Source: Paenibacillus gallinarum
Lineage (GTDB): Bacteria; Bacillota; Bacilli; Paenibacillales; Paenibacillaceae
Assembly: GCF_014836635.1 (NCBI RefSeq)
Contig: NZ_JACSQL010000001.1
Span: 124,001-188,000, forward strand
Reading direction: 5' to 3'
Length of the DNA stretch: 64,000 nucleotides
Positions 45,698-54,680 of the stretch are shown here, one piece after another (position 1 is the stretch's first letter; every line of letters starts with the position of its first letter). Below the pieces are notes generated by a model. The model did no database searches, was not told where the DNA came from, and saw nothing but the letters and a program-made list of their open reading frames with translations. A program made the translations under genes and the position numbers.

Positions 45698-46687
45698 ATG
45701 ATGCGCATCTTGGGGCTGGCCTTATCTATTGGACTACTTATTCTTGCCATGATGAGTAGCGTTATTTTTGGTGTTACCCGCATTCCTCTGTCAGTTATTT
45801 GGCAGGCAGTGACGGAACCAAATGGAAGTACCGAACACTTAATTATCCAGACAGCAAGGATTCCTCGTGCGCTGATCGCTGCAACAGTTGGCGGGAGTCT
45901 AGCTGTTGCCGGAGCTGTCATGCAGGTTCTCACTCGTAATCCAATCGCTTCTCCGAGTACTTTAGGTGTGAATGCGGGAGCAGCCTTTTTCGTTGTTGTG
46001 GCTACAGGCTGGTTAGGTATATCTGGTCTTCAGCAAACAACTTGGATTGCTCTTTTGGGAGCAGCAGTTAGCGGCGGGGTTGTGTTTTTTCTTGGAAGTA
46101 TGGGCCGGGACGGAATGACACCTGTGAAAATCACACTAGCCGGTGCTTCCATGACTGCCTTTTTCCATTCCCTCACTCAAGGTTTAATGCTGTCAGACGG
46201 CAAAATGTTTGACCAGGTACTGATATGGCTTGTCGGATCTGTTGCTGGCAGGGAACTTGATCAGCTCATGGCTGTTGTTCCTTACATGGGGATTGGACTA
46301 ATTATTGCACTCCTGCTGTCAAGACATCTTAACGTATTGTCCATGGGGGACGATATTGCGGCAGGACTCGGACAAAAGACGGCTATGATTAAAATTCTCT
46401 CTGCCGTCTCTATTATTCTACTAGCGGGTGCATCGGTTGCTGCTGCGGGTCCTATTGCATTTATAGGTATTATCATTCCGCATATTATGAAGTTTTTTCT
46501 TCCGAATGATTATCGCTGGATCTTACCGTATAGTTTCGTATGGGGTGCTGTACTCCTTGTTTCCGCAGATGTGCTGTCCCGCTACATTGCGATGCCCAAA
46601 GAGGTGCCGGTTGGCGTTATGACGGCGATCATCGGCGTGCCGTTCTTTGTCTATATTGCAAGAAAGGGAGGGCGGCAAGGAGCATGA
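45698..46687 (+). CDS. Iron-siderophore ABC transporter permease (FecCD family, first)
   Basis: This FecCD-type permease, about 329 residues with nine to ten helices, shows TARIPRALIAATVGGSLAVA and ASPSTLGVNAGAAFFVV near the N-terminal half, and GPIAFIGIIIPHIMKFFLPN with PVGVMTAIIGVPFFVYIAR near the end; these are the family signatures. It resembles YfiZ of B. subtilis. Two or three starts are possible: ATG at 45698 or 45701 after AGGGG, or ATG at 45683. The stop overlaps the next gene by four bases (ATGA). Confidence 0.9.
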   Translation: MMRILGLALSIGLLILAMMSSVIFGVTRIPLSVIWQAVTEPNGSTEHLIIQTARIPRALIAATVGGSLAVAGAVMQVLTRNPIASPSTLGVNAGAAFFVVVATGWLGISGLQQTTWIALLGAAVSGGVVFFLGSMGRDGMTPVKITLAGASMTAFFHSLTQGLMLSDGKMFDQVLIWLVGSVAGRELDQLMAVVPYMGIGLIIALLLSRHLNVLSMGDDIAAGLGQKTAMIKILSAVSIILLAGASVAAAGPIAFIGIIIPHIMKFFLPNDYRWILPYSFVWGAVLLVSADVLSRYIAMPKEVPVGVMTAIIGVPFFVYIARKGGRQGA

Positions 46688-47727
46688 GCAAATACAAGTC
46701 ATTTCAAACGTCTAACGGCAAACTTTCATTTCTAATTGAAAAAAGAACCGTGTGGGTTACGTTCATTCTGTTCTTCCTATGTGCTGCATTCATGGTGATC
46801 TCAACGGGAATTGGAAGTCAGTACATTTCTCCGTCGCAAGTGATCAGCTCCCTATTTGGTCAAGCAGATCCAACCGTAGAAATCATTGTAGAAAAACTGA
46901 GACTGCCGCGTATTCTGACTGCCGTACTGGTTGGATCTTCTCTTGCGGTTGCAGGGGCCGTGCTGCAAGGAGTAATTCGAAATCCACTTGCATCACCAGA
47001 CGTTACGGGAATTACAGACGGTGCCTCACTTGGAGCGGTGCTTTTCATATTTTTCACATCAGGTACGATTTCAATAAAATATATGCCGCTTGCCGCGATT
47101 CTGGGCGCTTTTCTAGTGACAGGACTTTTATATGTACTGGCTTGGAGAGGTGGCGTTACGCCTTTGCGCCTTGTGCTAGTGGGTACAGGCCTTGCAGCTG
47201 CGCTTAAATCGATCTCTTACATGTTTATCATTGCAGGTCCGATGCAGCTGGCGGAGCGGTCTATTACCTTTATGACAGGGAGTATTTATGGAGCTTCATG
47301 GGATTCGGATGTGTTTATCCTGCTTCCTTGGGTCGTTATCCTTCTACCATTAACCTGGTTTCAAGCGAGAAAGGTTAACATTCAAGCACTCGGAGACGAA
47401 GTAGCGGTAAGTGCAGGGGCGCATGTGCAGAAGCATCGGCTGCTGCTCATCGTGCTCAGTGTGGCACTAGCAGGATCGGCAATAGCAATTGGCGGTGCCA
47501 TTGCATTTATTGGGCTGATGGCACCGCATATGGCGAGGAAGCTGGTGGGACCTTCCTTTGGAAGTGTGGTGCCGGTAAGTGCACTGCTCGGAGCCTTGAT
47601 TTTATTAATAGCTGATTTGGTGGCACGAACTGCATTTCTCCCTGCGGATGTTCCGGCAGGCGTATTTACAGCAGCCATAGGTGCTCCGTTCTTTATGTAT
47701 CAGCTATATAAAAGTCGCAATCATTGA
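46684..47727 (+). CDS. Iron-siderophore ABC transporter permease (FecCD family, second)
   Basis: This is the partner permease, 347 residues, with a longer basic N-terminus. It has [40 protein letters not shown], and [20 protein letters not shown] with [19 protein letters not shown]. It is like YfhA of B. subtilis. The ATG overlaps the previous stop, so the two are coupled and should be made in equal amounts. Confidence 0.9.
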   Translation: MSKYKSFQTSNGKLSFLIEKRTVWVTFILFFLCAAFMVISTGIGSQYISPSQVISSLFGQADPTVEIIVEKLRLPRILTAVLVGSSLAVAGAVLQGVIRNPLASPDVTGITDGASLGAVLFIFFTSGTISIKYMPLAAILGAFLVTGLLYVLAWRGGVTPLRLVLVGTGLAAALKSISYMFIIAGPMQLAERSITFMTGSIYGASWDSDVFILLPWVVILLPLTWFQARKVNIQALGDEVAVSAGAHVQKHRLLLIVLSVALAGSAIAIGGAIAFIGLMAPHMARKLVGPSFGSVVPVSALLGALILLIADLVARTAFLPADVPAGVFTAAIGAPFFMYQLYKSRNH

Positions 47728-47765
47728 CTCTATATACTAGTAATCTGAAAAGGAATGAATGCCGA

Positions 47766-48587
47766 ATGGATATCTTGCGCGCCGAGAAGCTGGGGCTTTC
47801 GTACGGAGATGCTTACATTTTTGAAAATATGGATTTATCCATTCCTAAAGGGAAAATAACGGTGTTCATTGGGAGTAACGGCTGCGGAAAATCGACGCTG
47901 CTGCGTTCTCTTGCAAGACTACTAAAGCCACAGCAAGGGGCCGTCATTCTTGATGGTGAACAAATCGTAGGTATGAAGACAAAAGATATTGCACGTAAGC
48001 TCGCTATATTGCCCCAAGGACCTGTTGCCCCGGAAGGTCTTTCGGTGCTTCAACTGGTGAAGCAAGGGAGGTATCCTTACCAGAACTGGCTAAAGCAGTG
48101 GTCACCGGAAGATGAACAGGCAGTAGATAAAGCTCTGATCTCTACGAGAATGAAGGAACTCAAGGACCGCACCGTTGATTCTTTATCTGGCGGCCAAAGA
48201 CAGCGGGCGTGGATTGCGATGACGCTGGCTCAAGAAACACCGGTCATTCTGCTGGACGAGCCAACGACCTATTTGGATCTGACCCATCAGATTGAAGTGC
48301 TGGATCTGCTGTATGATTTGAATCGATCAGAGCAGCGGACGATCGTAATGGTGCTTCATGATATTAACCTTGCTTGTCGTTATGCAGATCATATCGTAGC
48401 GATCAAGAACGGAGGCATTGAAGCGGGAGGGCATCCAGCTGCCGTGATTAATGCGGGACTGATGGAAAAGGTATTTGATCTAAAGTGTCATATTATTCCT
48501 GATCCTTTATTTGGTACTCCGATGTGCATCCCGCATGGTAAAGGCGGACTCCGTAAGCCTCCTAAGGAGACGGCGAGCATAAAATAA
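47766..48587 (+). CDS. Iron-siderophore ABC transporter ATP-binding protein
   Basis: This 273-residue ATPase of the FepC/FhuC group has Walker [16 protein letters not shown]-loop [11 protein letters not shown], signature [15 protein letters not shown] and Walker [17 protein letters not shown]. It resembles B. subtilis YusV, which serves several siderophore permeases. The ATG at 47766 is 38 bases after the second permease; a TTG at 47724 is in frame but unlikely. It is the last gene of the operon and is followed by a terminator. Confidence 0.9.
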   Translation: MDILRAEKLGLSYGDAYIFENMDLSIPKGKITVFIGSNGCGKSTLLRSLARLLKPQQGAVILDGEQIVGMKTKDIARKLAILPQGPVAPEGLSVLQLVKQGRYPYQNWLKQWSPEDEQAVDKALISTRMKELKDRTVDSLSGGQRQRAWIAMTLAQETPVILLDEPTTYLDLTHQIEVLDLLYDLNRSEQRTIVMVLHDINLACRYADHIVAIKNGGIEAGGHPAAVINAGLMEKVFDLKCHIIPDPLFGTPMCIPHGKGGLRKPPKETASIK

Positions 48588-48610
48588 CCAAATGATCTCA
48601 CAATAAAGGA

Positions 48611-48642
48611 AAGGAACCACGAGGATCGTGGTTCCTTTTTTT
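48611..48642. terminator. Intrinsic terminator of the iron uptake operon
   Basis: AAGGAACCACGA pairs exactly with TCGTGGTTCCTT around GGA, followed by seven T. Confidence 0.92.
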
Positions 48643-48695
48643 AGTTAGTATATTTAGCGAGAACTTTTTTTAGTTTATTAAATCTTGCTTCAATT

Positions 48696-49298
48696 TTAAT
48701 CCCCACCATATTCAATTACCTCAATCTTATTTAGCATAGCTCTTGGCATTTTTGACATAGCTTCTTCAAGTGTTGAATATTTCTTATTATTCGATAGTAG
48801 ATAGATTGTGTCTCCATCATGGCCAATGTGAAAAATACTAGCATCTTGTATATCACCAAGAATAATAATATCAAACTCTCCATGATCCCCAACTTGTTCA
48901 ACCCGGCAAGGATTTATTTTTGTGCTGAGAATGCTTAAATCATTCGAAGACATAGAAAATAACTCTATCAATTCTGCAATTGAACATAATTCTTCTTTAT
49001 TATTTGCCTTTACTACGTAGTACAATTGTTTGCGTCTAGAATTTTCGATTTTTGTAACTTCATAAGGCAGTGTGCACATTTCTGAAAAAAGATCATAAAA
49101 TCCATGATCTGAGATTACGCAATAATAGACAGGAAACTCATCTAAGTTGTCGATCCATTCTGCTAATGGTTTGATTCTAAAACTTCCTGCTCTGGATAGA
49201 GTGATTACATATTTAATCTCCTCATCTATTCCGAATTCGAAATCATTCACTATATGATTTATTTTGATATGCTCATTGGCGGCATAACCAATATCCAT
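48696..49298 (-). CDS. Hypothetical protein in AT-rich patch
   Basis: I do not recognise this 200-residue soluble protein. It has mixed alpha/beta character, for example EIKYVITLSRAGSFRIKPLA and a NKEELCSIAELIELFSMSSN helix, with a GEFDIIILGDIQDASIFHIG strand pair near the C-terminus. TAGGAG sits seven bases before the ATG, so it is probably expressed. Its AT content is visibly higher than neighbours. Together with the adjacent repeat protein it looks like an accessory insertion; small acidic proteins in such places are often immunity proteins, but nothing proves that here. Confidence 0.6.
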   Translation of the reverse strand: MDIGYAANEHIKINHIVNDFEFGIDEEIKYVITLSRAGSFRIKPLAEWIDNLDEFPVYYCVISDHGFYDLFSEMCTLPYEVTKIENSRRKQLYYVVKANNKEELCSIAELIELFSMSSNDLSILSTKINPCRVEQVGDHGEFDIIILGDIQDASIFHIGHDGDTIYLLSNNKKYSTLEEAMSKMPRAMLNKIEVIEYGGD

Positions 49299-49541
49299 TT
49301 AAATCGCTCCTAATATCTAAATTCCTCTTTAGTAAAATCATATTATGAAACAAAACCTGAATCTTTTGAGGAATCAGTGTCGCATGTTTCAGTAAGAAAA
49401 CAAACTTTTAATCCCTTAGATTTTTTCCGTTTCGTGGTTGATCAATTATGTATGATAAAATTAGAAGAGTGACAAGTGAAAAATCATTTTTAATGAAGTT
49501 AATATCAACTGAATTTGAAGAGAGTTACAGGAGGCAACGAA

Positions 49542-50375
49542 TTGCTATTACCAGAAGAACATCCTGAATATATTTTCCATATCGACGTAAAACCACGACT
49601 TATTGAAGATTTAGATAAAGTAGATGATTTTTCTACTGAATTGTTTATTCATGGCAAGACAAAGAACATCCAGAAGCTAAAATCCTTTTCAAAATTAACC
49701 AAACTATGGATTGAGACTGTAAACCAAAATGAATTTGATACTTTAATGAGTCTAGTGAATCCTAATTTGAAGATGCTATATATACACGAAATGAGAGTAA
49801 AAGATTTAACTTGTCTTGGTTCACTCGTCCACGTTGAAGTATTGTCACTTAGTTGGAATACAAAAGCAACCAGTTTATGGGACATATCTCAAAACACATC
49901 CTTAAAATCCTTATTAATCAAAGACTTTTCTAAGATACATGAAATTAAAGCTCTGCAGAATTGTACAAATTTAGAGCAGTTAGATTTATCAGGTGGCCAG
50001 TGGAATTCATTAAAAATAGATAGTCTTGAGTCACTAAGATCACTTCATAATTTAAAATATCTTGGCTTATCAAATATTAGTGTACAAGATCAGTCTCTAG
50101 AGCCAATCTCTCATTTAAAAGGACTTGGAGAATTTGCAGTCTCTAATCAATTTCCGACAGAACAATATGCAATGTTATCTGTAGCTCTACCGCATACTCA
50201 GTGTGATTATTTTCAATCCTATACATATCTGTATCATCCCATTGATGGTAAAGATGTTATCGTAACAGGTAAGCGAAAGCCATTTCTAAATTCAACACGT
50301 GATGCAAAAAAGTTACAAAAATACGATGAGAAATTTAAGGAACTTCAGAATAGTTACAGAAAAGATCAATTTTAG
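49542..50375 (+). CDS. Leucine-rich repeat protein
   Basis: This 277-residue protein has at least five leucine-rich repeats across residues about 60-210, such as LKMLYIHEMRVKDLTCLGSL, LEQLDLSGGQWNSL and LKYLGLSNISVQDQSLEPIS. The C-terminal ~60 residues are charged (RDAKKLQKYDEKFKELQNSY). No signal peptide or membrane segment is seen, so it is likely cytoplasmic and mediates protein contacts. The start is TTG at 49542, fixed by AGGAGG seven bases upstream. It is AT-rich compared with neighbours and is divergent from the hypothetical gene. Confidence 0.75.
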   Translation: MLLPEEHPEYIFHIDVKPRLIEDLDKVDDFSTELFIHGKTKNIQKLKSFSKLTKLWIETVNQNEFDTLMSLVNPNLKMLYIHEMRVKDLTCLGSLVHVEVLSLSWNTKATSLWDISQNTSLKSLLIKDFSKIHEIKALQNCTNLEQLDLSGGQWNSLKIDSLESLRSLHNLKYLGLSNISVQDQSLEPISHLKGLGEFAVSNQFPTEQYAMLSVALPHTQCDYFQSYTYLYHPIDGKDVIVTGKRKPFLNSTRDAKKLQKYDEKFKELQNSYRKDQF

Positions 50376-50421
50376 GATTGCTTTCTTTTGACTATTAGAC
50401 AAACCCAACTCCATAAATATG

Positions 50422-50448
50422 CAGCTGATCGAATCAGCTGTTTTTTTT
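50422..50448 (+). terminator. Intrinsic terminator after the LRR gene
   Basis: CAGCTGAT pairs with ATCAGCTG around CGA and runs into eight T. Confidence 0.92.
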
Positions 50449-50525
50449 GCATCACGAATAAAATTAGAGGATTTGAGTTAATTTACAGTAAGCAAAGAAA
50501 TACATAGAAGAGAGGGTTACTACTA

Positions 50526-51155
50526 GTGGAAGAAAATAATATTGTCGTTGCCGTATTCAATGATGACAGCAAAGCTTATCAAGTTCTATCTGAATCTAAA
50601 TCAAAAAGTCATGAACAATATAAAATATTGGATGCAGCCGTTATTCAGAAAGAAAACGGAAAGATTGTTTTCAAAGATGGGTTTAGCTCACCAAGTGAAG
50701 CAGACGCTTCGGCATTAAAAAGCAGCCTGATTGGTTCCATGATTGGAATTTTGGGTGGTCCGATCGGTATTCTGCTTGGCGGAAGCATTGGTTCGATGAT
50801 TGGGGCAAGCAAAGTCGTAAACCGTCACAAGGAAGGATTCAGCCTGATTGAGCGGACAGTCGCAGAATTATATAACGGAGAGACTGCTTTTGTCGCCAAT
50901 ATACAAGAAAACAACGAGGTCGCTTTTAATTACTTTCTTCAGCAGTATGATCCCAAATTTGTGTACCGAAAAGAAGTATCGATGATGGAACATGAAATGA
51001 ATAAGGCAAGGGAGATGGAGCAGCAATTAGCTCAGGAGGAGGAAGAACGTAAAAGAAAAGAACGAGTAGAAGACATACAAGAAAAGGCAGAGGAAATGAA
51101 AGAACGGATTAAGTCGGAGTTTCATCGAATTAAAGAAAAATTAACAGAAAAATAA
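50526..51155 (+). CDS. Glycine-zipper/coiled-coil protein (DUF1269-like)
   Basis: This 209-residue protein has an N-terminal ferredoxin-like region (IVVAVFNDDSKAYQVLSES), a hydrophobic glycine zipper (GILGGPIGILLGGSIGSMIG) near residues 75-95 that may insert in a membrane, and a long highly charged C-terminal coiled coil (QQLAQEEEERKRKERVEDIQ). The layout matches DUF1269-type general stress membrane proteins. The start is GTG at 50526 after GAGAGGG. Function unknown. Confidence 0.7.
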   Translation: MEENNIVVAVFNDDSKAYQVLSESKSKSHEQYKILDAAVIQKENGKIVFKDGFSSPSEADASALKSSLIGSMIGILGGPIGILLGGSIGSMIGASKVVNRHKEGFSLIERTVAELYNGETAFVANIQENNEVAFNYFLQQYDPKFVYRKEVSMMEHEMNKAREMEQQLAQEEEERKRKERVEDIQEKAEEMKERIKSEFHRIKEKLTEK

Positions 51156-51162
51156 AAGGCAG

Positions 51163-51212
51163 GGCTTAAGAATGGAGGGTGAAACTTTAATCCTTATCTT
51201 ATGCCCTTTTTT
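51163..51212 (+). terminator. Intrinsic terminator
   Basis: GGGCTTAAG pairs with CTTATGCCC (one mismatch) and runs into six T. Confidence 0.7.
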
Positions 51213-51231
51213 ATAAGAATGTATGTATGAA

Positions 51232-51348
51232 TTAGGAGTCTTCTTCATCCCATTTTTTTGAATAACCTTTCTTGATCGCATAGAAGAAGGAGTACATCAA
51301 AAGCGCAGACACGACGACAACGAGTCCAATAAGCAGTCCTGATTCCAA
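51232..51348 (-). CDS. Small single-pass membrane protein (38 residues)
   Basis: A short frame starts at TTG 51348, seven to eight bases after GGGGGG on the minus strand. It encodes an N-terminal ESG, a membrane helix (LLIGLVVVVSALLMYSFFYA), then a basic and an acidic tail (IKKGYSKKWDEEDS). The layout, ribosome site and isolated position support a real small protein. It could be a regulatory peptide of a membrane complex; no family is recognised. Confidence 0.65.
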   Translation of the reverse strand: MESGLLIGLVVVVSALLMYSFFYAIKKGYSKKWDEEDS

Positions 51349-51466
51349 GGATATATCCCCCCTGACATTTCGTATTAACTGATTAATAACGTATTCCTTT
51401 ACTATACTGGAAAGGTATATTTTTACAAGTGGAGCGAATATTCTATATCTCTTTTAACAAACAAAT

Positions 51467-51496
51467 AACCCCGAGACCATGATAGGTTTCGGGGTT
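51467..51496 (-). terminator. Terminator of the Cof-type HAD gene
   Basis: On the minus strand AACCCCGAAACC pairs with GGTCTCGGGGTT, followed by ATTTGTTTG. Confidence 0.75.
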
Positions 51497-51512
51497 AACT
51501 TATGGTAAGAGC

Positions 51513-52313
51513 TTAAGCGTTCAAGACAAATTTCTCAATGACTTGCTTGATTCCATCTTCATTGTTACTGAGCGTAACATAGTCAGCAATTTCTTTCAGT
51601 GCAGGAATGGCATTACCCATAGCTACACCTAGGCCGGCAGCTTCAAGCATTTCATGGTCATTCCAGGAATCACCTACAGCAATGGTATCTTTAAGATCCA
51701 CTCCAAAATGGTTCGCAAGGAACGTTAGCGCATGGCCTTTGGTTCCTTCATGATGCATGATTTCAAGGAAGTGAGGCTTGGATTTCGTAATATGAACCTC
51801 GCTGCCCAGCAGCTCACGCAGCTGTGGAGCGATTTCGTCCAGCAATTCCGGTGTATCGATCATGAGCAGTTTTGGTGCTGGCTGCTCAATCATTTTCATG
51901 AAATCAGGTTCAATATAATAAGGTGTCTTGTTCAGATTGCAGTAGTCAATCAGCTTCTCGTTCTCCTCGCGGGAGTACAGCTTGTCATCAACATAAGTTT
52001 GAAGATGCAGATTCCGCTCAAGACAGAACTCGTAAAGCTTGCGAGCTGCATCTTTGGGAACATAACGCTCATAAAGAACTTCTTCGTCCATCAGGTTCTT
52101 GATGAGTGCACCTTGATACGTAATGATGGGAACGTTGAGTCCTGTTTGTCTAGCAATCGCTTGAGCAGAAGCATAGGCACGTCCCGTTGCAAGGGTAACA
52201 ACTACATCTTTCGCTACAGCTGCTTCTAGTGCACTTTGTGTTGCAGGCGTTACTTCTTTGTCGTCATTAATGAGGGTGTCGTCAATATCAATTGCAATCA
52301 GTTTATAAGTCAT
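51513..52313 (-). CDS. Cof-type HAD-IIB phosphatase
   Basis: This 266-residue cytoplasmic phosphatase has motif I AIDIDDTLINDD, motif II VVTLATGRAYASA, the Lys of motif III in HEGTKGHALTFLA and motif IV IAVGDSWNDHEML. A type IIB cap lies between II and III. Family members act on sugar phosphates, FMN or pyridoxal phosphate; the substrate is not known. It is like B. subtilis YidA/YkrA relatives and is monocistronic. Confidence 0.9.
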   Translation of the reverse strand: MTYKLIAIDIDDTLINDDKEVTPATQSALEAAVAKDVVVTLATGRAYASAQAIARQTGLNVPIITYQGALIKNLMDEEVLYERYVPKDAARKLYEFCLERNLHLQTYVDDKLYSREENEKLIDYCNLNKTPYYIEPDFMKMIEQPAPKLLMIDTPELLDEIAPQLRELLGSEVHITKSKPHFLEIMHHEGTKGHALTFLANHFGVDLKDTIAVGDSWNDHEMLEAAGLGVAMGNAIPALKEIADYVTLSNNEDGIKQVIEKFVLNA

Positions 52314-52372
52314 GGTCTCTCTCCTCTATATCTTGTTCTATTATTAGTGTGGTATAACTCTAAAGGGTAGCT

Positions 52373-53374
52373 CTACTCTTCAAGAAAAACAAGACCGATG
52401 AAGTCATCCATATCGAGATTACCAAAATAATGCTTTATATCAACGTCTTTGAGTGCTTCTCTAACTTCCGCATCCTCATAACGTTTACCACGAAGCAAGT
52501 TCTCGATATCAGCGACATCTCCTACACCAAAGAAATCACCGTAGATTTTAATATCCTCGATTCGACCTTCTTTGATATTCATACGAAGATCGATAATACC
52601 GACCGGGAATTTCTTAGAATGTTTCACGTTACTCTCCGGAGACTGTCCATAGTTCCAATCCCAGTTCTGATAACGTTCTTTAGAAATTTCATGGATCTTC
52701 TTCCAATCTTCTTCTGTCAGATGATACTGAGGAACTTCACTTGCTTCCATGCCAAAGATATGACGAAGAAGTTCTTCGCGGAATTCCACAATAGTCATGT
52801 CTTTATCCATCAGAGAGCGAATATTCGTTACGCGGCTGCGTACGGATTTGGTGCTCTTCGATTTGAACTTCTCTGGATTGACCTTCAATGAAGCTTGTAC
52901 ATCGTCGAGGTTCAGATCAAACATGAGCGTACCATGGCTGAACATCCGGCCGCGAGTTGCAAACTGGGCATTACCTGAAATTTTTTGTTCTCCGACTTGC
53001 AGATCATTACGTCCCGTAAGTTCTGCGTTTACTCCAAGATGGTGGAGTGCTTCAACAACAGGCTGGGTGAACTTACGGAAGTTGTGGAACGAATTTCCGT
53101 CATCTTTTGTAATAAAGCTGAAGTTAAGATTGCCTAAATCATGATATACCGCACCGCCACCAGAAAGTCTGCGCACGACGGTAATTCCATTCTGCTGTAC
53201 ATACTCCTGGTTAATTTCTTCAATGGTATTCTGATGTTTCCCAATGATAATAGAGGGAGCGTTGATATAAAACAGCAGGTAACTCTCGTCCAAAGACAAG
53301 TGTTTAAGGGCATATTCCTCGATAGCGAGGTTGATCCGGGGATCTGTAATGCCTTGATTGTCAATAAACAACAT
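52373..53374 (-). CDS. Lipoate-protein ligase
   Basis: This is an LplA/LplJ-type ligase that attaches free lipoate to 2-oxoacid dehydrogenase subunits. The 333-residue protein has LLFYINAPSIIIGKHQNTIEE, the RRLSGGGAVYHDLGNLNFSF motif and the catalytic Lys in GEQKISGNAQFATRGRMF, plus a C-terminal accessory domain. The ATG at 53374 has GGAGG eight bases upstream; an open frame further upstream lacks support. It is divergent from the cobalamin operon. Confidence 0.92.
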   Translation of the reverse strand: MLFIDNQGITDPRINLAIEEYALKHLSLDESYLLFYINAPSIIIGKHQNTIEEINQEYVQQNGITVVRRLSGGGAVYHDLGNLNFSFITKDDGNSFHNFRKFTQPVVEALHHLGVNAELTGRNDLQVGEQKISGNAQFATRGRMFSHGTLMFDLNLDDVQASLKVNPEKFKSKSTKSVRSRVTNIRSLMDKDMTIVEFREELLRHIFGMEASEVPQYHLTEEDWKKIHEISKERYQNWDWNYGQSPESNVKHSKKFPVGIIDLRMNIKEGRIEDIKIYGDFFGVGDVADIENLLRGKRYEDAEVREALKDVDIKHYFGNLDMDDFIGLVFLEE

Positions 53375-53513
53375 GGTGATTTCCTCCGATACCTTATAAA
53401 ATATGTAAGCAAGAATCATAAGCGGGATATACCCCGAACGATTCTGATGAATACAAGAAGACTCTATTCTTATTGTAAACCAATAACGCAAACGATACAA
53501 AAGGGAAATCCCA

Positions 53514-53543
53514 TTGACGCTATCTAAAATCTGCCATCATAAT
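53514..53543 (+). promoter_or_regulatory. Candidate sigma-A promoter of cobD-cbiZ-cbiB-cobC
   Basis: TTGACG at 53514-53519 and CATAAT at 53538-53543 are 18 bases apart. The promoter is bracketed by CCCATT/AATGGG. No cobalamin riboswitch is visible between it and cobD. Confidence 0.6.
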
Positions 53544-53582
53544 GGGTACGTGATACTGTAACGCAGCAAAGAAAGGAAGGAC

Positions 53583-54680
53583 ATGCCTTTGATTGAAATC
53601 TATGGACATGGCGGGGACGTAGAAACCGCAGCGCGTAGGTACGGAAAGAAACCTGCCGATTTTCTTGATTATAGTGCAAATATCAATCCTCTTGGACCAC
53701 CGGAGGAAGTAAAAGAAGCCCTGAAAGAGGGCTGGAAAGCAATTATTCGTTACCCCGATCCAGGACACCGGGCGCTGAAGCAGGGATTATCAGCACAAGT
53801 AAAGCTTGGAGAAGAACACATTCTCATTGGAAATGGTGCGGCGGAATGTATGGCTCTTTTGCTTATGGCACTGTCACCGGAATCAGTGGGAACGATTGAA
53901 CCTGGCTTTTCCGAATACCGTTCACTTGCCCTTCAATTTGGAGCCAAAGTAGATTCTATATATGGTCAACAGGATCTTGAATACCGGGCAGACGTAAACG
54001 ACATTGCTACGCTTATGGAAAGGGTGCAGGTTCTTTTTATCGGTCAGCCAAATAATCCAAACGGGGTTCAGTATTCGCTAACAGATCTTGTGACGCTGGC
54101 GAAGAAGGCGCATCTAACAAAAACGAAGCTAGTTATTGATGAAGCCTTTATTGATTTTATCCCGGAGGAAGAGCGTAATTCCATTGCATCTTCACTAGAA
54201 AAATATCCGGAAGTTATCATCATTCGATCAATGACGAAATTTTATGCCATTCCGGGGCTACGGCTTGGTTATGCGCTTGCAAGTCCTGACCTCATTCGTT
54301 CTATGACGCAGAAGCAAGTAACTTGGAGCGTGAATGGTCTTGCCCTCCTAGCAGGGGAAGCTTGTCTTCAGGCAGGCTCTTCCTACGAACAGAATACGAT
54401 ATCGCTGATTAAAGCAGAGAGAAAAAGGCTTGCAGAGGGTCTTAGAAAATATGGGTTTACTGTATATCCAGGAGAAGCGAATTATCTGCTGGCTGAGGCA
54501 AGAGCCCCATGGACTGCGGGTTCACTGCAGGAAGCAATGGGACGACAGGGGATTCTGATTCGCAGCTGTGCGATGTACCCAGGGCTTACTGAGCACGCTT
54601 TTCGTATTGCTGTTAAGAGTACGGAACAAAATACACAGTTTTTAGAGACATTTGGGCAGATCATGGAGGGAGCAAAGTAA
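53583..54680 (+). CDS. cobD: Threonine-phosphate decarboxylase (CobD), aminotransferase fold
   Basis: CobD makes (R)-1-amino-2-propanol phosphate from threonine phosphate, the linker of the nucleotide loop. The 365-residue PLP protein has the N-terminal HGGDVETAARRYG, LDYSANINPLGPPEEV, FIGQPNNPNGVQYS and the PLP lysine in RSMTKFYAIPGLRLGYA. A histidinol-phosphate aminotransferase is the alternative, but the HGG start and the cobalamin context argue for CobD. It overlaps cbiZ by one base (TAATG). Confidence 0.88.
   Translation: MPLIEIYGHGGDVETAARRYGKKPADFLDYSANINPLGPPEEVKEALKEGWKAIIRYPDPGHRALKQGLSAQVKLGEEHILIGNGAAECMALLLMALSPESVGTIEPGFSEYRSLALQFGAKVDSIYGQQDLEYRADVNDIATLMERVQVLFIGQPNNPNGVQYSLTDLVTLAKKAHLTKTKLVIDEAFIDFIPEEERNSIASSLEKYPEVIIIRSMTKFYAIPGLRLGYALASPDLIRSMTQKQVTWSVNGLALLAGEACLQAGSSYEQNTISLIKAERKRLAEGLRKYGFTVYPGEANYLLAEARAPWTAGSLQEAMGRQGILIRSCAMYPGLTEHAFRIAVKSTEQNTQFLETFGQIMEGAK

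Noticed and set aside
53375-53582. Possible cobalamin riboswitch before cobD
   Set aside because: No B12 box (AGxCAGGAxACCTGCC-like) or other conserved blocks in this gap.
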